Shown: positions 26,406-35,404 of the stretch, piece by piece
Layout of the letters: each line of letters opens with the position of its first letter
How positions within the stretch are numbered: the first letter of the stretch is position 1
DNA from: Maricaulis maris
GTDB taxonomy: Bacteria; Pseudomonadota; Alphaproteobacteria; Caulobacterales; Maricaulaceae
NCBI RefSeq assembly: GCF_003634045.1
Contig: NZ_RBIM01000002.1
Coordinates: forward strand, 186,001-250,000
DNA length: 64,000 nucleotides
Direction: 5' to 3'
Notes under the pieces: generated by a model
Databases searched by the model: none
The model's input: only the letters and a program-made list of their open reading frames with translations
What the model was told of the DNA's origin: nothing
Program-made: the position numbers and the translations under genes

Positions 26406-27011
26406 TCAGGCCGGCGAGAATTCGCTCAGGCGGGCGGCGTAGCGCGCCATGAGGTCAACCTCAAGATTGACGTGCGCGCCAATTTGCAGCGCGCCCAGCG
26501 TCGTGACCTCGGCTGTGTGGGGAATGATCATGAGATCAAAGCTGTCGGCGGTCACGTCATTGACGGTCAGCGACACGCCATCAACGGTGATCGAACCCTT
26601 GCGGGCGATGAAACGGTTGAGTTCGGCCGGGGGCCGCACGGTCAGCACGATCCACTCGCCCTCATCGCGCCGCTCGACAAGTTCGCCGACACCATCGACA
26701 TGGCCGGTAACCAGGTGCCCGCCCAGCTCCTCGCCCAGTGCCAGCGCACGTTCAAGATTGACCGGGTCACCCTCGCGCCAGTCGCCGAGTGTGGTCAGGC
26801 GAAGTGTCTCCGGGGAAATCTCGACCGCAAACCAGCAGCCCTCGCCCGACACGCCCTTGTCGACCACGGTCAGGCAGGTGCCGGCATGGGCGATCGACGC
26901 ACCGAGCGCGATCGTGTCGGCGTCATAGGGCGCCTCGATCTCAAAGCGTCGCACAGTCTCGCCACTGATCGCGCGGATGCGGCCCTTGGCGGTGACAATC
27001 CCGGTGAACAT
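26406..27011 (-). CDS. ribE: Riboflavin synthase subunit alpha
   Basis: A 201-residue enzyme made of two similar lumazine-binding beta-barrels that dismutates two lumazines to riboflavin. It starts [12 protein letters not shown], the invariant start of the family. Barrel 1 contains SIAHAGTCLTVV and GDPVNLERALALGEELGGHL; VTGHVDGVGEL joins to barrel 2 with GSITVDGVSLTVNDV and GAHVNLEVDLMARYAARL. Length is complete. It abuts the ribD reductase gene and sits 3 bp before ribBX. Confidence 0.96.
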   Translation of the reverse strand: MFTGIVTAKGRIRAISGETVRRFEIEAPYDADTIALGASIAHAGTCLTVVDKGVSGEGCWFAVEISPETLRLTTLGDWREGDPVNLERALALGEELGGHLVTGHVDGVGELVERRDEGEWIVLTVRPPAELNRFIARKGSITVDGVSLTVNDVTADSFDLMIIPHTAEVTTLGALQIGAHVNLEVDLMARYAARLSEFSPA

Positions 27012-27586
27012 CAGCGTATCCGTTCGTATGTTTCCTGCAGGTCGGCGCCGCGTTCAACGACACCGGTCCGCCTGAAAATGGGGGCTTCATCCAGCGTCTC
27101 AAGGCCCAGCGCTGCCATCACAGGCAATCCGTCGCCGCCGAGAACGATCGGAGCGCGGAACCATTCGATGCAATCAACCAGGTTCGCCTTGATCATGGCG
27201 GCGGCTATCTTGCCACCCGCCTCGACCATCACACGCTCATGGCCGGTGATGGCGCGAGCAAGATCACGGTGCGGGATCAAGGTCACCGACCGGTCGCCGC
27301 CCTTGAACACGGCGGCATCGCCCGGTGTCCGCCCGGTTGAGTCCATGATGATGACATCCGGCTGGCGCTCGCAGCCGCCTTCGGGCCGAGCCGTCAATTG
27401 CGGGTTATCGGCGAGTACGGTGCCGATACCGGTGAGAATGGCATCATGCGCCGCCCGCATCCGGTGCACCACGGCACGGCTTTCGGGACCGGTGATCCAT
27501 TTGGACGCGCCATTGCCCAGCGCAATCATGCCGTCGAGCGAGGTGGCAAGCTTGAGCGTGACCCGCGGTCGCTCGGTGCCGGTCAT
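27011..27586 (-). CDS. Stand-alone RibD-type reductase domain (no deaminase)
   Basis: A 191-residue protein corresponding to the C-terminal reductase half of RibD, which reduces the ribosyl-aminopyrimidinedione to the ribityl form with NADPH. Motifs are [20 protein letters not shown] with [16 protein letters not shown], then [18 protein letters not shown], and [14 protein letters not shown]. Normal RibD is ~360 residues with a zinc deaminase domain in front. Here the start codon overlaps the nrdR stop by 4 bp, leaving no room for a deaminase domain, and none is found elsewhere in the window. The position nrdR-ribD-ribE is the canonical one, so this looks like a genuine shortened form. Confidence 0.88.
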   Translation of the reverse strand: MTGTERPRVTLKLATSLDGMIALGNGASKWITGPESRAVVHRMRAAHDAILTGIGTVLADNPQLTARPEGGCERQPDVIIMDSTGRTPGDAAVFKGGDRSVTLIPHRDLARAITGHERVMVEAGGKIAAAMIKANLVDCIEWFRAPIVLGGDGLPVMAALGLETLDEAPIFRRTGVVERGADLQETYERIR

Positions 27587-28071
27587 GCCCCGCCGTCGTC
27601 GTCAGGTTCGCCGAAATGAGCGGTGAGCGCTTCATCGGTGATGAATTCGCGGAAATCCTCAACCTTGTGGAAGTCCTTGTAGACCGAGGCGTAGCGGACA
27701 TAGGCCACAGCATCGAGGTTTTTCAGGCCTTCCATCACCAGTTCACCGACGCGATCCGAGGTGACATCGGTCTCGCCGGTCGATTCGAGGCGGCGCACGA
27801 TGCCGGAAATCATCTGGTCGATCCGGTCCGGTTCGATATTGCGCTTCTGCATCGCCAGCTGGATCGAGCGATTGAGCTTTTCACGATCAAACGGCACCCG
27901 GCGTCCCGACTTCTTCATCACCGTCAGCTCGCGCAGCTGCACGCGCTCGAACGTGGTGAAACGGGCCGCGCAGGACGGGCATTGCCGCCGACGCCGGATG
28001 GCATTCCCGTCCTCGGCAGGACGGGAATCTTTGACCTGGGTGTCAGGATGACCGCAAAAAGGACAACGCAT
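27583..28071 (-). CDS. nrdR: Transcriptional repressor NrdR
   Basis: A 162-residue repressor of ribonucleotide reductase genes. The zinc ribbon uses Cys3, Cys6 ([10 protein letters not shown]) and Cys31, Cys34 ([14 protein letters not shown]), followed by the ATP-cone domain from ~49 ([20 protein letters not shown], then [15 protein letters not shown]). Ribonucleotide-reductase operons are not in the window, so its targets lie elsewhere. It follows glyA by 9 bp and leads into the rib genes. Confidence 0.96.
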   Translation of the reverse strand: MRCPFCGHPDTQVKDSRPAEDGNAIRRRRQCPSCAARFTTFERVQLRELTVMKKSGRRVPFDREKLNRSIQLAMQKRNIEPDRIDQMISGIVRRLESTGETDVTSDRVGELVMEGLKNLDAVAYVRYASVYKDFHKVEDFREFITDEALTAHFGEPDDDGGA

Positions 28072-28080
28072 GCGGGTATC

Positions 28081-29388
28081 TTAGGCCAGTTCGGGATAGA
28101 TGGGGAAGCGTGCCGTGAGCGCCTTCACCGCCTCGCGCACTTCAGCCTCGATTTCGGCATTGCCGTCGGGCGCATCAACCAAGGAGTCGAGGACCTTCAC
28201 CATCAACTCGCCAACCAAGGTAAATTCGGCTTCACCGAAGCCTCGCGTGGTCGCGGCAGGCGAGCCGACGCGCAAGCCGGAGGTGACGGTCGGCTTCTCC
28301 GGGTCGAAAGGAACGCCGTTCTTGTTGCAGGTGATGTAGGCACGCTCGAGCGCCTGCTCGGCAATATTGCCCTTCAGACCCTTGGGGCGCAGGTCAACAA
28401 GTGCGAGATGACTGTCGGTGCCGCCCGAGACGATCGCATATCCGCCATCGGTGATGGCCTTGGCCAGCGCCTGGCAATTGGCGACGACCTGTTTGACATA
28501 ATCCTTGAATTCCGGCTGCAGCGCTTCACCGAAGGCCACGGCCTTGCCGGCGATGACATGCATCAGCGGGCCACCCTGCAGGCCCGGGAAAATGGCCGAA
28601 TTGAACTTCTTGCCGAGATCGGCGTCATTGGTGAGGATCATGCCGCCACGCGGGCCACGCAATGTCTTGTGGGTCGTCGTGGTGCAGACATGGGCGTGCG
28701 GCATCGGATTGGGATAGACCCCGCCCGCGACCAGGCCGGCAACATGCGCCATGTCGACCATGAACCAGGCGCCGACCTCGTCGGCGATCTTGCGGAATTC
28801 GGCAAAATCGATCTCGCGCGGATAAGCCGAGCCTCCGGCAATGATCAGCTGTGGCCGGACCTCCTGCGCCTTGGCGCGTACCGCGTCATAGTCGATGCGC
28901 GCATCGCTCTCGCGCACGCCATAGCTCTCGGCGTTGAACCATTTGCCGGACATGTTCGGGCGGGCGCCGTGGGTGAGGTGTCCACCCGCGTCCAGCGACA
29001 TGCCGAGAATAGTATCACCCGGCTGAAGCAGGGCGAGGAAAACGCCCTGGTTGGCCTGGCTGCCGGAATTGGGCTGGACATTGGCGTACTGGGCGCCGAA
29101 CAGCGCCTTGGCGCGCTCGATGGCCAGGGTCTCGACCACATCGACATGCTCGCAGCCGCCATAATAACGACGACCAGGATAACCCTCCGCGTATTTATTG
29201 GTCAGCGGCGAGCCTTGTGCCTCGAGCACGGCTCGCGACACGATATTCTCCGACGCAATCAGCTCGATCTGGCTCTGCTGGCGCTGGATTTCCTCATGAA
29301 TGGCGTGCGCGATCTCACGATCACTCTCGACGATGGAGCGCGTGAAAAACGGGCTTTCATTACCGGCTTCGACCTGGGTATCGGGCAT
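28081..29388 (-). CDS. glyA: Serine hydroxymethyltransferase
   Basis: A 435-residue PLP enzyme that interconverts serine and glycine with tetrahydrofolate. Seen are [40 protein letters not shown], the [12 protein letters not shown] Asp, and the PLP lysine in [17 protein letters not shown] 29388 begins [15 protein letters not shown], slightly longer than the shortest homologues. It is the first gene of the glyA-nrdR-rib-nusB-thiL run; the 267-bp AT-richer gap to mucR should contain the promoter. I did not find an FMN or glycine riboswitch there. Confidence 0.97.
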   Translation of the reverse strand: MPDTQVEAGNESPFFTRSIVESDREIAHAIHEEIQRQQSQIELIASENIVSRAVLEAQGSPLTNKYAEGYPGRRYYGGCEHVDVVETLAIERAKALFGAQYANVQPNSGSQANQGVFLALLQPGDTILGMSLDAGGHLTHGARPNMSGKWFNAESYGVRESDARIDYDAVRAKAQEVRPQLIIAGGSAYPREIDFAEFRKIADEVGAWFMVDMAHVAGLVAGGVYPNPMPHAHVCTTTTHKTLRGPRGGMILTNDADLGKKFNSAIFPGLQGGPLMHVIAGKAVAFGEALQPEFKDYVKQVVANCQALAKAITDGGYAIVSGGTDSHLALVDLRPKGLKGNIAEQALERAYITCNKNGVPFDPEKPTVTSGLRVGSPAATTRGFGEAEFTLVGELMVKVLDSLVDAPDGNAEIEAEVREAVKALTARFPIYPELA

Positions 29389-29655
29389 GACACATCCTCA
29401 TCATATTTGACCCGTGTGATAAGGTGCTGCTCCCGACGGGGCAAGCGGGCAATTGACGGTATGACAGGTCTGCTGCCCACCAGCCCAGGTCAGCCAGTTT
29501 ACTTACGCAGTGTTATGTGTGGTATCGCGCATGAAAGATATTCATACTCACACGCTTGAACTGAACATCAACTCATAATACCGATCACCCATTGCAATAA
29601 TGAATGAAGTCACCACTTGTGACAAAAGCAAGACAACGTTTGAAAGGTTGCCCCG

Positions 29656-30078
29656 ATGGCCGAAGACATGCTCCCTGACGTCGACAAGGAAGAATTGCTG
29701 CGAATGACGACCGATGTCGTCGCATCTTATCTCTCGCACAACTCCATGCCGGCAGATAATGTTCCTGACCTGATCCGGTCTGTCCACGCAACCATGAAGG
29801 AAGTTTCGGAATCCGAAGTGAAGCCGGAGCCGAAGACCAAACCGGCCGTTGCCGTGTCCAAGTCTGTCGCCGACGACTACATTGTCTGTCTGGAAGACGG
29901 CAAGAAACTGAAAATGCTCAAGCGCTATCTGCGCTCGCAATACAACATGTCGCCGGATGATTATCGCCGGAAATGGGGCCTGCCATCGGATTACCCGATG
30001 GTGGCACCGGCCTATTCGCGCAAGCGCTCGCAGTTTGCCAAGGATATCGGTCTGGGCCGCGGCAAGAAAGACGGCTAA
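29656..30078 (+). CDS. mucR: MucR/Ros-family transcriptional regulator lacking zinc-finger histidines
   Basis: A 140-residue protein of the MucR/Ros family, regulators and nucleoid-like proteins of alphaproteobacteria that in Caulobacter affect cell-cycle genes. The N-terminal helical oligomerisation part (EELLRMTTDVVASYLSHNSM) is followed by the DNA-binding domain CLEDGKKLKMLKRYLRSQYN, then MSPDDYRRKWGLPSDYPMVA. Relative to usual MucR (C-x2-D ... H-x3-H), Cys78 and Asp81 remain but both His are replaced, by Tyr91 and Gln95. The domain may therefore fold without zinc. An AT-rich leader and AAAGG precede the start; a strong terminator follows. Confidence 0.93.
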   Translation: MAEDMLPDVDKEELLRMTTDVVASYLSHNSMPADNVPDLIRSVHATMKEVSESEVKPEPKTKPAVAVSKSVADDYIVCLEDGKKLKMLKRYLRSQYNMSPDDYRRKWGLPSDYPMVAPAYSRKRSQFAKDIGLGRGKKDG

Positions 30079-30089
30079 GCCGACCGCAC

Positions 30090-30317
30090 CTAGACTTCGA
30101 TTCCGCGACGGCCGGGCCTTGTGTCCGGCCGTTTTTCGTTGGCGGAGGCGCGCTTGAGTTTCCAGGCCAGCTTGGCCCGGGCCAGATCGTCGATACTGGC
30201 CCGCGGCGTGTTTGACGGCACCTGAAAGACAACTTCTTCAGCCGTCGTGGCGTCGATCGCCGCAACGCGCAACGCATTCCCCACACGCTGGATTTCGACG
30301 AATATGTCGCCGGCCAT
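30090..30317 (-). CDS. Conserved hypothetical 75-residue protein
   Basis: A short basic protein starting MAGDIFVEIQRVGNALRVAA, with a beta-rich N-terminal half (AIDATTAEEVVFQVP), a helix DDLARAKLAWKLKR and a basic tail ending RPGRRGIEV. It lies 30 bp upstream of hemA on the same strand in transcription order after it (hemA stops at 30348, this gene starts at 30317), a neighbour relation I have seen in Caulobacterales; function is unknown. The mucR terminator lies inside its 3' end on the opposite strand. Confidence 0.6.
   Translation of the reverse strand: MAGDIFVEIQRVGNALRVAAIDATTAEEVVFQVPSNTPRASIDDLARAKLAWKLKRASANEKRPDTRPGRRGIEV
30108..30137 (+). terminator. Rho-independent terminator of mucR
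   Basis: ACGGCCGG and CCGGCCGT form an 8-bp stem around a 9-base loop, followed by TTTTTC on the plus strand, 30 bp after the mucR stop. It overlaps the 3' coding end of the opposite-strand small gene. Confidence 0.88.
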
Positions 30318-30347
30318 CTTGCTACCTCGGCATGCGGGCGCTGCCTG

Positions 30348-31571
30348 TCAGGCCCGGGCCACCCCGGTCTGTTCGCAAGCCCGTTCCCAGACATCATCGA
30401 GAGCCGCAATGAGTTGGTCAAACATTTCATCGCTGTGCAGCGGTGTCGGTGTCAGCCGCAAGCGCTCGGTTCCGCGCGGTACCGTCGGATAATTGATCGG
30501 CTGCACGTAGATGCCATGATCTTCCAGCAGCATGTCGGACATGCGCTTGCACAAGACCGGATCACCGACCTTGACCGGTACGATATGGGTCATCGAGGGC
30601 ATCACCGGATAACCGGCATCGCTCAGCTTGGCCTTGAGCGTCGCGGCGCGTTCCTGATGTTGTTCGCGCAAGTGATGGCCGGCCTTGAGATATTCGACAC
30701 TGGCCCGGGCCCCGGCGGCCAATGCCGGCGGCAGCGCCGTGGTGAAAATGAAGCCAGGTGCCAGCGAACGGATGGCGTCGACGATGGCCCCGTCGGCTGC
30801 GATATACCCACCCATCACACCGAAAGCCTTGCCGAGCGTGCCTTCGACAATGTCGATCCGGTCCATCAGCCCTTCGCGCTCGGCGATGCCGGCGCCGCGC
30901 AGACCGTAGAGCCCCACAGCATGGACTTCGTCGAGATAGGTCAGCGCGCCGTACTTCTCGGCGAGATCACAGACGGCTTCCAGCGGCCCGATATCACCGT
31001 CCATCGAGTAGACGGATTCAAACGCGATGACTTTCGGCGCGTCCGGCGGCGCTGCGGCCAGCAATTCCTCAAGATGGGCGATGTCATTATGGCGCCAGAT
31101 CCGCTTTTCACAGCGCGCGCCCTTCACGCCTTCGATCATCGAGGCGTGATTGAGTTCATCGGAGAACATGATCAGGCCCGGCAGGATTTTGCCGAGCGTC
31201 GCCAGCGTCGCCTCATTGGCAATATAGCCCGAGGTGAAGAGCAGCGCCGCGTCCTTCTGGTGCAGATCGGCGAGCGACCGCTCCAGCTCGACATGATAAT
31301 GCGTTGTGCCCGAAATATTGCGCGTGCCGCCGGCGCCGGACCCGACATCATCGATCGCTTTTTTCATCGACTCGACGACGCAGGGCAATTGCCCCATGCC
31401 GAGATAATCGTTGGAGCACCAGACCGTGACATCACGCACCTTGCCGTCTTCCGAGCGCCAGCGTGCAACCGGAAACTCGCCCTTGCGGCGCAGCAGGTCA
31501 GCAAAGACGCGATAGCGCCCTTCGGCCTTGACCCGGCGGACAGCATCTTCAAAGGCGCGTTCATAATTCAT
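30348..31571 (-). CDS. hemA: 5-aminolevulinate synthase
   Basis: A 407-residue PLP enzyme condensing glycine and succinyl-CoA, the first step of haem synthesis by the C4 route used by alphaproteobacteria. [20 protein letters not shown] starts at ATG 31571, preceded by AAAGG; a 34-codon upstream extension has no such signal. Seen are [28 protein letters not shown], the conserved [20 protein letters not shown] and the PLP lysine in [14 protein letters not shown]. The companion enzyme gene hemB lies 5.5 kb away on the other strand. Confidence 0.96.
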   Translation of the reverse strand: MNYERAFEDAVRRVKAEGRYRVFADLLRRKGEFPVARWRSEDGKVRDVTVWCSNDYLGMGQLPCVVESMKKAIDDVGSGAGGTRNISGTTHYHVELERSLADLHQKDAALLFTSGYIANEATLATLGKILPGLIMFSDELNHASMIEGVKGARCEKRIWRHNDIAHLEELLAAAPPDAPKVIAFESVYSMDGDIGPLEAVCDLAEKYGALTYLDEVHAVGLYGLRGAGIAEREGLMDRIDIVEGTLGKAFGVMGGYIAADGAIVDAIRSLAPGFIFTTALPPALAAGARASVEYLKAGHHLREQHQERAATLKAKLSDAGYPVMPSMTHIVPVKVGDPVLCKRMSDMLLEDHGIYVQPINYPTVPRGTERLRLTPTPLHSDEMFDQLIAALDDVWERACEQTGVARA

Positions 31572-31810
31572 CTCGGGGCCTTTCGTGGTGCGTGCCCGAT
31601 CATGTCGTGATCTGACAGCCTGTCTAGCCGCATTGCCACGCCAGGGCGACAGGACAGACAGCCGCACCCCCATGAAATATCACAACAACCTGCAGTGACG
31701 CGAACTATATCCCTATAAAATTGAGGGCTTGCACGATCGAAAGCCAGGAACAACGCCCGATGGCGACGCTGCATTTCATGCCCGCGCATGATCAAATGGC
31801 CGACGGATCG

Positions 31811-32164
31811 TCAGGCTGTGCGCAGTATCCGTACCATCGCCTTGCCGCGTGCCAGCTCGTCGACAAGCTTGTCGAGATAGCGGATCTCTTGCATCGTCGC
31901 ATCCTCGACCTCTTCCACGCGGACACCGCAGACCACGCCCTTGATCAAACGCCTCAAGGGGTTGAGACACGGCGCTGTGGCGAAGAAGGTCTCGAAATCT
32001 GTCCCGGCCGCAATCCGGGCATCCAGCTCAGTTTGGCTGTATCCCGTCAGCCAGCAAATGATCTCATCGACCTCTGCCTTCTTCCGCCCCTTGCGTTCCG
32101 CCTTGGCGACATAGTGCGGATAGACGGAAGAAAAGCTCATTGTGTAGATACGGTGTTTGGTCAT
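31811..32164 (-). CDS. DUF2200 family protein
   Basis: A 117-residue cytosolic protein beginning [20 protein letters not shown] at ATG 32164, continuing [20 protein letters not shown] and [11 protein letters not shown], then [21 protein letters not shown]. It matches DUF2200, a small family of unknown function in diverse bacteria. Seventeen extra in-frame codons upstream come from a tandem repeat and are unlikely to be translated. The C-terminal part ([20 protein letters not shown]) is helical and basic. It is a single gene between hemA and a MarR regulator. Confidence 0.87.
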   Translation of the reverse strand: MTKHRIYTMSFSSVYPHYVAKAERKGRKKAEVDEIICWLTGYSQTELDARIAAGTDFETFFATAPCLNPLRRLIKGVVCGVRVEEVEDATMQEIRYLDKLVDELARGKAMVRILRTA

Positions 32165-32199
32165 GCCTCGTCCCCCTCGCCTCGTCCCCCTCGCCTCGT
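32165..32199. repeat. Tandem 14-bp repeat upstream of the DUF2200 gene
   Basis: GCCTCGTCCCCCTC occurs twice in perfect tandem and is followed by half a copy (2.5 units). On the coding strand it reads GAGGGGGACGAGGC just before ATG 32164, so the unit carries the ribosome-binding purines; copy number changes would move or multiply the binding site. Confidence 0.85.
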
Positions 32200-32367
32200 T
32201 CCAACGCTCGACCACGCCTTACCGGCAAGGTCGACCCGCCAGACCGACTCTGGTGAAAACTAGCACAACCGCCGAGCGCGCGGGAACAAGGGTTCCAGGC
32301 ACGACAAACCACCGCTGTCCGGCAAGGATAGCGGTGGTGTTGCAGATTTGATCGCTGGAAAGTTCGG

Positions 32368-32859
32368 CTACATCCGGAAGCGGATATGATCGGCCCAGAA
32401 ACGCTCGATACGGGCCAGCGCGGTGTTGATGCCCGGCAGCTGGTCGACATCTACTCCGCCGACCGGATTCAGTGCCGTGCCCTGACGATCGAACAGCTTG
32501 TTGAGATGGCCACACACGGCAAACCCGTTCTCGGTCAGGCTGACCCGGACCGAACGACGATCAACGGCCGAACGCTCGTGGCGGATATAGCCGGCATCAA
32601 CAAGCTTTTTCAGATTGTAGGAGACATTCGAGCCAAGATAATGGCCACGCGTACGCAATTCGCCGGCGGTCAGTTCCTGGTCACCGATATTGAACAACAG
32701 CAGAGCCTGCACACTGTTCAGATCGTCCAGTCCCTCGCGGTCCAGCTCGTCCTTGACCACATCAAGCAATTGCCGGTGGAGACGTTCCACCAGTTGAAGA
32801 AGCTCAAGATAGTCGGAACTCGGCGCCGCTTCCGGTGCCACGCTTTCTGCCATCGCCAT
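32368..32859 (-). CDS. MarR-type winged-helix regulator (LdtR-like)
   Basis: A 163-residue regulator closely resembling the LdtR subgroup of alphaproteobacterial MarR proteins: LLDVVKDELDREGLDDLNSV, QALLLFNIGDQELTAGELRT, RGHYLGSNVSYNLKKLVDAG, then the wing HERSAVDRRSVRVSLTENG. I chose ATG 32859, eight bases after GGAG; a GTG three codons earlier is also possible. In rhizobia and Liberibacter LdtR controls an L,D-transpeptidase and envelope stress genes; no such target lies next to it here. Confidence 0.88.
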   Translation of the reverse strand: MAMAESVAPEAAPSSDYLELLQLVERLHRQLLDVVKDELDREGLDDLNSVQALLLFNIGDQELTAGELRTRGHYLGSNVSYNLKKLVDAGYIRHERSAVDRRSVRVSLTENGFAVCGHLNKLFDRQGTALNPVGGVDVDQLPGINTALARIERFWADHIRFRM

Positions 32860-32961
32860 CACACACACTCCACCCGATCTTTGATGATCGTTTTTTACGT
32901 TCAGTGAGGACTGTAATGTGAAAGCGCAAAAATCCCCTTAACAGGCACGCTCAAATGCGAA

Positions 32962-33855
32962 TCACCTGTTCTGCCAGCTGCCATCGAGCAGTTTGTAGAT
33001 GCCCGAAAAATCTGCCGAACCGCCGCCAAGATTGTCGAACATGGCATAGAGCGCTTCGGCCTGCGCACCCAGCGGCGTGGTCGCCCCGGCGCTTTGTGCC
33101 GCGTCCTGGGCGAGCTTGAGATCTTTCAGCATCATCGCTGTGGCAAAGCCCGGCGTGTAGCCGTTATTCGCCGGCGTGGTCGGGATCGGACCCGGCACCG
33201 GGCAATAGGACGTCATCGACCAGGACTGGCCGGACGCCTTGGAGGCAATGTCGAAGAAATTCTGTTGGTCCAGACCCAGTTTCTCGGCCAGGGCAAACGC
33301 CTCGCAGGTGCCGATCATGGTGATCGCCAGCAGCATGTTGTTGCAGATCTTGGCGGCTTGGCCGGCACCGACATCGCCGGCGCGGATCACCGCCTTGCCC
33401 ATCGCATCGAGGATCGGTTCGGCCGCCGCAAAGTCACTCTCAGAGCCACCGACCATGAAGGTCAGCGTGCCAGCCTGTGCCGCCGCGACGCCGCCTGAAA
33501 CGGGTGCATCGACAAAACGGAATCCCTTGTCCACCGCGAGGCCGCCGACATGGCGCGCACTGTCGACATCAATGGTCGAGCAATCGAGGAAAAGCGTACC
33601 AGGCGCTGCGGCGTCGAAGATCTGGCCCTCATAGACACCGCGGACATGCTTGCCCGCGGGCAGCATGGTGACCACGGCATCAGAGCCGGTGACCGCATCC
33701 ACCGCCGAACCGGCGGCTTTGGCGCCCTGCTCCACGGCGTGGGCAACTGCGTCGGCGCTGAGGTCGAAAGCGTGGACCTCATGGCCGGCCTTGACCAGGT
33801 TGGCGGCCATGCCGGAGCCCATGTTTCCAAGTCCGATAAAGGCGATGCGGGCCAT
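32962..33855 (-). CDS. mmsB: 3-hydroxyisobutyrate dehydrogenase
   Basis: A 297-residue NAD-dependent enzyme oxidising 3-hydroxyisobutyrate to methylmalonate semialdehyde in valine degradation. N-terminal IAFIGLGNMGSGMAANLVKA is the dinucleotide fold, the substrate motif is DAPVSGGVAAAQAGTLTFMV, and GQAAKICNNMLL contains the catalytic Lys. The C-terminal part with GYTPGFATAMMLKDLKLAQD matches the HIBADH subgroup. It lies downstream of the hydrolase that makes its substrate, supporting the assignment. Confidence 0.93.
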   Translation of the reverse strand: MARIAFIGLGNMGSGMAANLVKAGHEVHAFDLSADAVAHAVEQGAKAAGSAVDAVTGSDAVVTMLPAGKHVRGVYEGQIFDAAAPGTLFLDCSTIDVDSARHVGGLAVDKGFRFVDAPVSGGVAAAQAGTLTFMVGGSESDFAAAEPILDAMGKAVIRAGDVGAGQAAKICNNMLLAITMIGTCEAFALAEKLGLDQQNFFDIASKASGQSWSMTSYCPVPGPIPTTPANNGYTPGFATAMMLKDLKLAQDAAQSAGATTPLGAQAEALYAMFDNLGGGSADFSGIYKLLDGSWQNR

Positions 33856-33922
33856 TTTGTGTCTCCCGGTGGATGGTGGTGTTCTTTGTGGTGTCTTCTT
33901 GGTGGTCTGCGTGTCGTGACCG

Positions 33923-34978
33923 TCAGGCCTCGTCGAGAAAGCTCATCTCATGGGCCGCATCAAGCGGTGCGAACGCCTTTTCGATCGCGCTGTCATCTGC
34001 GGCCGGCGCCCAATTCGGCGCGTGGTCCTTGTCAATGATCACGGCCCGGACGCCCTCGTAGAAATCGGTCCCGGTCAGGCACCAGCTGGACACCCGCAAA
34101 TCCTGGCACATCACACCCTCGAAGGAGAGATCAGCGCCCTTGCGCAGGCAGGCCAGGGTCAGTTTGAGCGCGGTCGGTGATTTGGTGGCGAGGACTTTCG
34201 CCTGTTTGGCCGACCAAGGGTCACCGGCCGCCGCGATGCGGGCGAGGATATCTTCGACGCTATCACCGGCAAAGGCCGCATCAATCAGGCCGCGCGTCAC
34301 CGAGAGGTCACTGTCACCCGGATCGCCGGAATATTCCTCAAGCAGGACTTCCAGCGCATCCTCGCCGGTCAGGTCAGCGGCCTCCAGAGCCGAGACCAGC
34401 GCATCGAACTGGCCGGACGGGCAGTAATGCGTGGCGAGGCCCGCGGCGACACAATCGGGGGCTTTCAGACGGGCGCCGGTCAACCCCATCCAGATGCCGA
34501 TCTCGCCAGCGAGGCGCGGCAGGAAATAGGCACCGCCGACATCGGGGTGAAAACCGATCCCAGTTTCTGGCATGGCCAACATCGTCCGGTCGCCGGCGAC
34601 CCGGTGCGAGCCATGAACCGACACACCCACACCGCCGCCCATGGTGATGCCATCAATCAGGGCGACATAGGGTTTGGGATAGTGATGGATCAGCGTGTTG
34701 AGCTGGTACTCATCGCGCCAGAACAGCCAGGCCTTGTCATCGCCCGCCTTGCCGGAATTGTGCAGCTGGAGAATGTCGCCGCCAGCGCAGAACCCTTTCT
34801 CGCCAGCCCCGTCCACAACGATGGCCTGAACGTCATCATCATTCCGCCAAGCCTGCAGCGCTTCGATCATCGACAGGCACATGCCATGGGTCAGCGCATT
34901 GAGCGCCTTGGGACGATTGAGCGTGATCCGGCCAACCTGGCCGATCTTGCGGGCGATGATTTCGGGTTCGTCGGTCAT
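33923..34978 (-). CDS. 3-hydroxyisobutyryl-CoA hydrolase (HIBCH-type)
   Basis: A 351-residue member of the crotonase superfamily. EIIARKIGQVGRITLNRPKA with LNALTHGM starts the fold, GFCAGGDILQLHN and GGGVGVSVHGSHRVAGDRTM form the oxyanion hole region, and AMPETGIGFHPDVGGAYFL with the C-terminal VRAVIIDKDHAPNW is characteristic of the hydrolase rather than of enoyl-CoA hydratases. It releases free 3-hydroxyisobutyrate for the downstream dehydrogenase. Upstream, a toxin-antitoxin pair separates it from the acyl-CoA dehydrogenase gene. Confidence 0.93.
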   Translation of the reverse strand: MTDEPEIIARKIGQVGRITLNRPKALNALTHGMCLSMIEALQAWRNDDDVQAIVVDGAGEKGFCAGGDILQLHNSGKAGDDKAWLFWRDEYQLNTLIHHYPKPYVALIDGITMGGGVGVSVHGSHRVAGDRTMLAMPETGIGFHPDVGGAYFLPRLAGEIGIWMGLTGARLKAPDCVAAGLATHYCPSGQFDALVSALEAADLTGEDALEVLLEEYSGDPGDSDLSVTRGLIDAAFAGDSVEDILARIAAAGDPWSAKQAKVLATKSPTALKLTLACLRKGADLSFEGVMCQDLRVSSWCLTGTDFYEGVRAVIIDKDHAPNWAPAADDSAIEKAFAPLDAAHEMSFLDEA

Positions 34979-34990
34979 GATTTTTCCGCT

Positions 34991-35404
34991 CTACTCATTC
35001 AGGTCGTGACACGGGATGGCGTGCGCCCGCGCCGCCGTCAACAGGGCTCTGTCGCGTGAGACCAGTTCCGCATCGGCTTCGGCCGCCAGGGCGAGATAGG
35101 CCGCACCATACACGCTGAGCCTCAGCTCAAAGGCGACAGGTGCAAGCTCATATATCCGCTGGGTCGGTCGCGAAGGCGCATGACGAATATCCAGAGCCGA
35201 CAACTCACCCAGACCCTCCTCCAAGTCCAGCACGCCTGCCAACGTGAAGCGACGCAGGAGGTCGGCCATCTCCCAGGCAAAGACATCCGGCGCGATCAAC
35301 TCGTAAGCGTCCAGCCTGCCGATAAAGGCTTCACTCACCGGCCCCGATTGCGAGCGCACCAACCAGGCGATGGCCGCTGATGCGTCAACGACAAGCGGCG
35401 TCAC
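34991..35404 (-). CDS. vapC: PIN-domain toxin, VapC family
   Basis: A 137-residue PIN-domain protein, a Mg-dependent ribonuclease in VapBC toxin-antitoxin systems. The acidic site is visible: Asp7 in LVVDASAAIAWL, Glu in FAWEMADLLRRF, and Asp residues in EADAELVSRDRALLTAAR. It overlaps the antitoxin by 4 bp (ATGA), the usual arrangement. Its stop is 12 bp before the HIBCH start, so readthrough from the toxin-antitoxin promoter could reach the valine genes. Confidence 0.92.
   Translation of the reverse strand: MTPLVVDASAAIAWLVRSQSGPVSEAFIGRLDAYELIAPDVFAWEMADLLRRFTLAGVLDLEEGLGELSALDIRHAPSRPTQRIYELAPVAFELRLSVYGAAYLALAAEADAELVSRDRALLTAARAHAIPCHDLNE

Noticed and set aside
25458-27626. A 722-codon plus-strand frame opposite the riboflavin genes
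   Set aside because: Antisense shadow across ribBX, ribE and ribD; no ribosome site and no recognisable motif.
29389-29655. Possible FMN or glycine riboswitch before glyA and the rib genes
   Set aside because: I could not recognise the conserved RFN or glycine-aptamer segments in this gap; it looks like a plain AT-rich double promoter region.
31572-31673. N-terminal extension of hemA
   Set aside because: ATG 31571 has AAAGG upstream and starts with the conserved alphaproteobacterial ALAS sequence; the extension has no similarity.
32165-32199. CRISPR-like repeat
   Set aside because: Units are 14 bp, directly adjacent, without spacers, and no cas genes are present.
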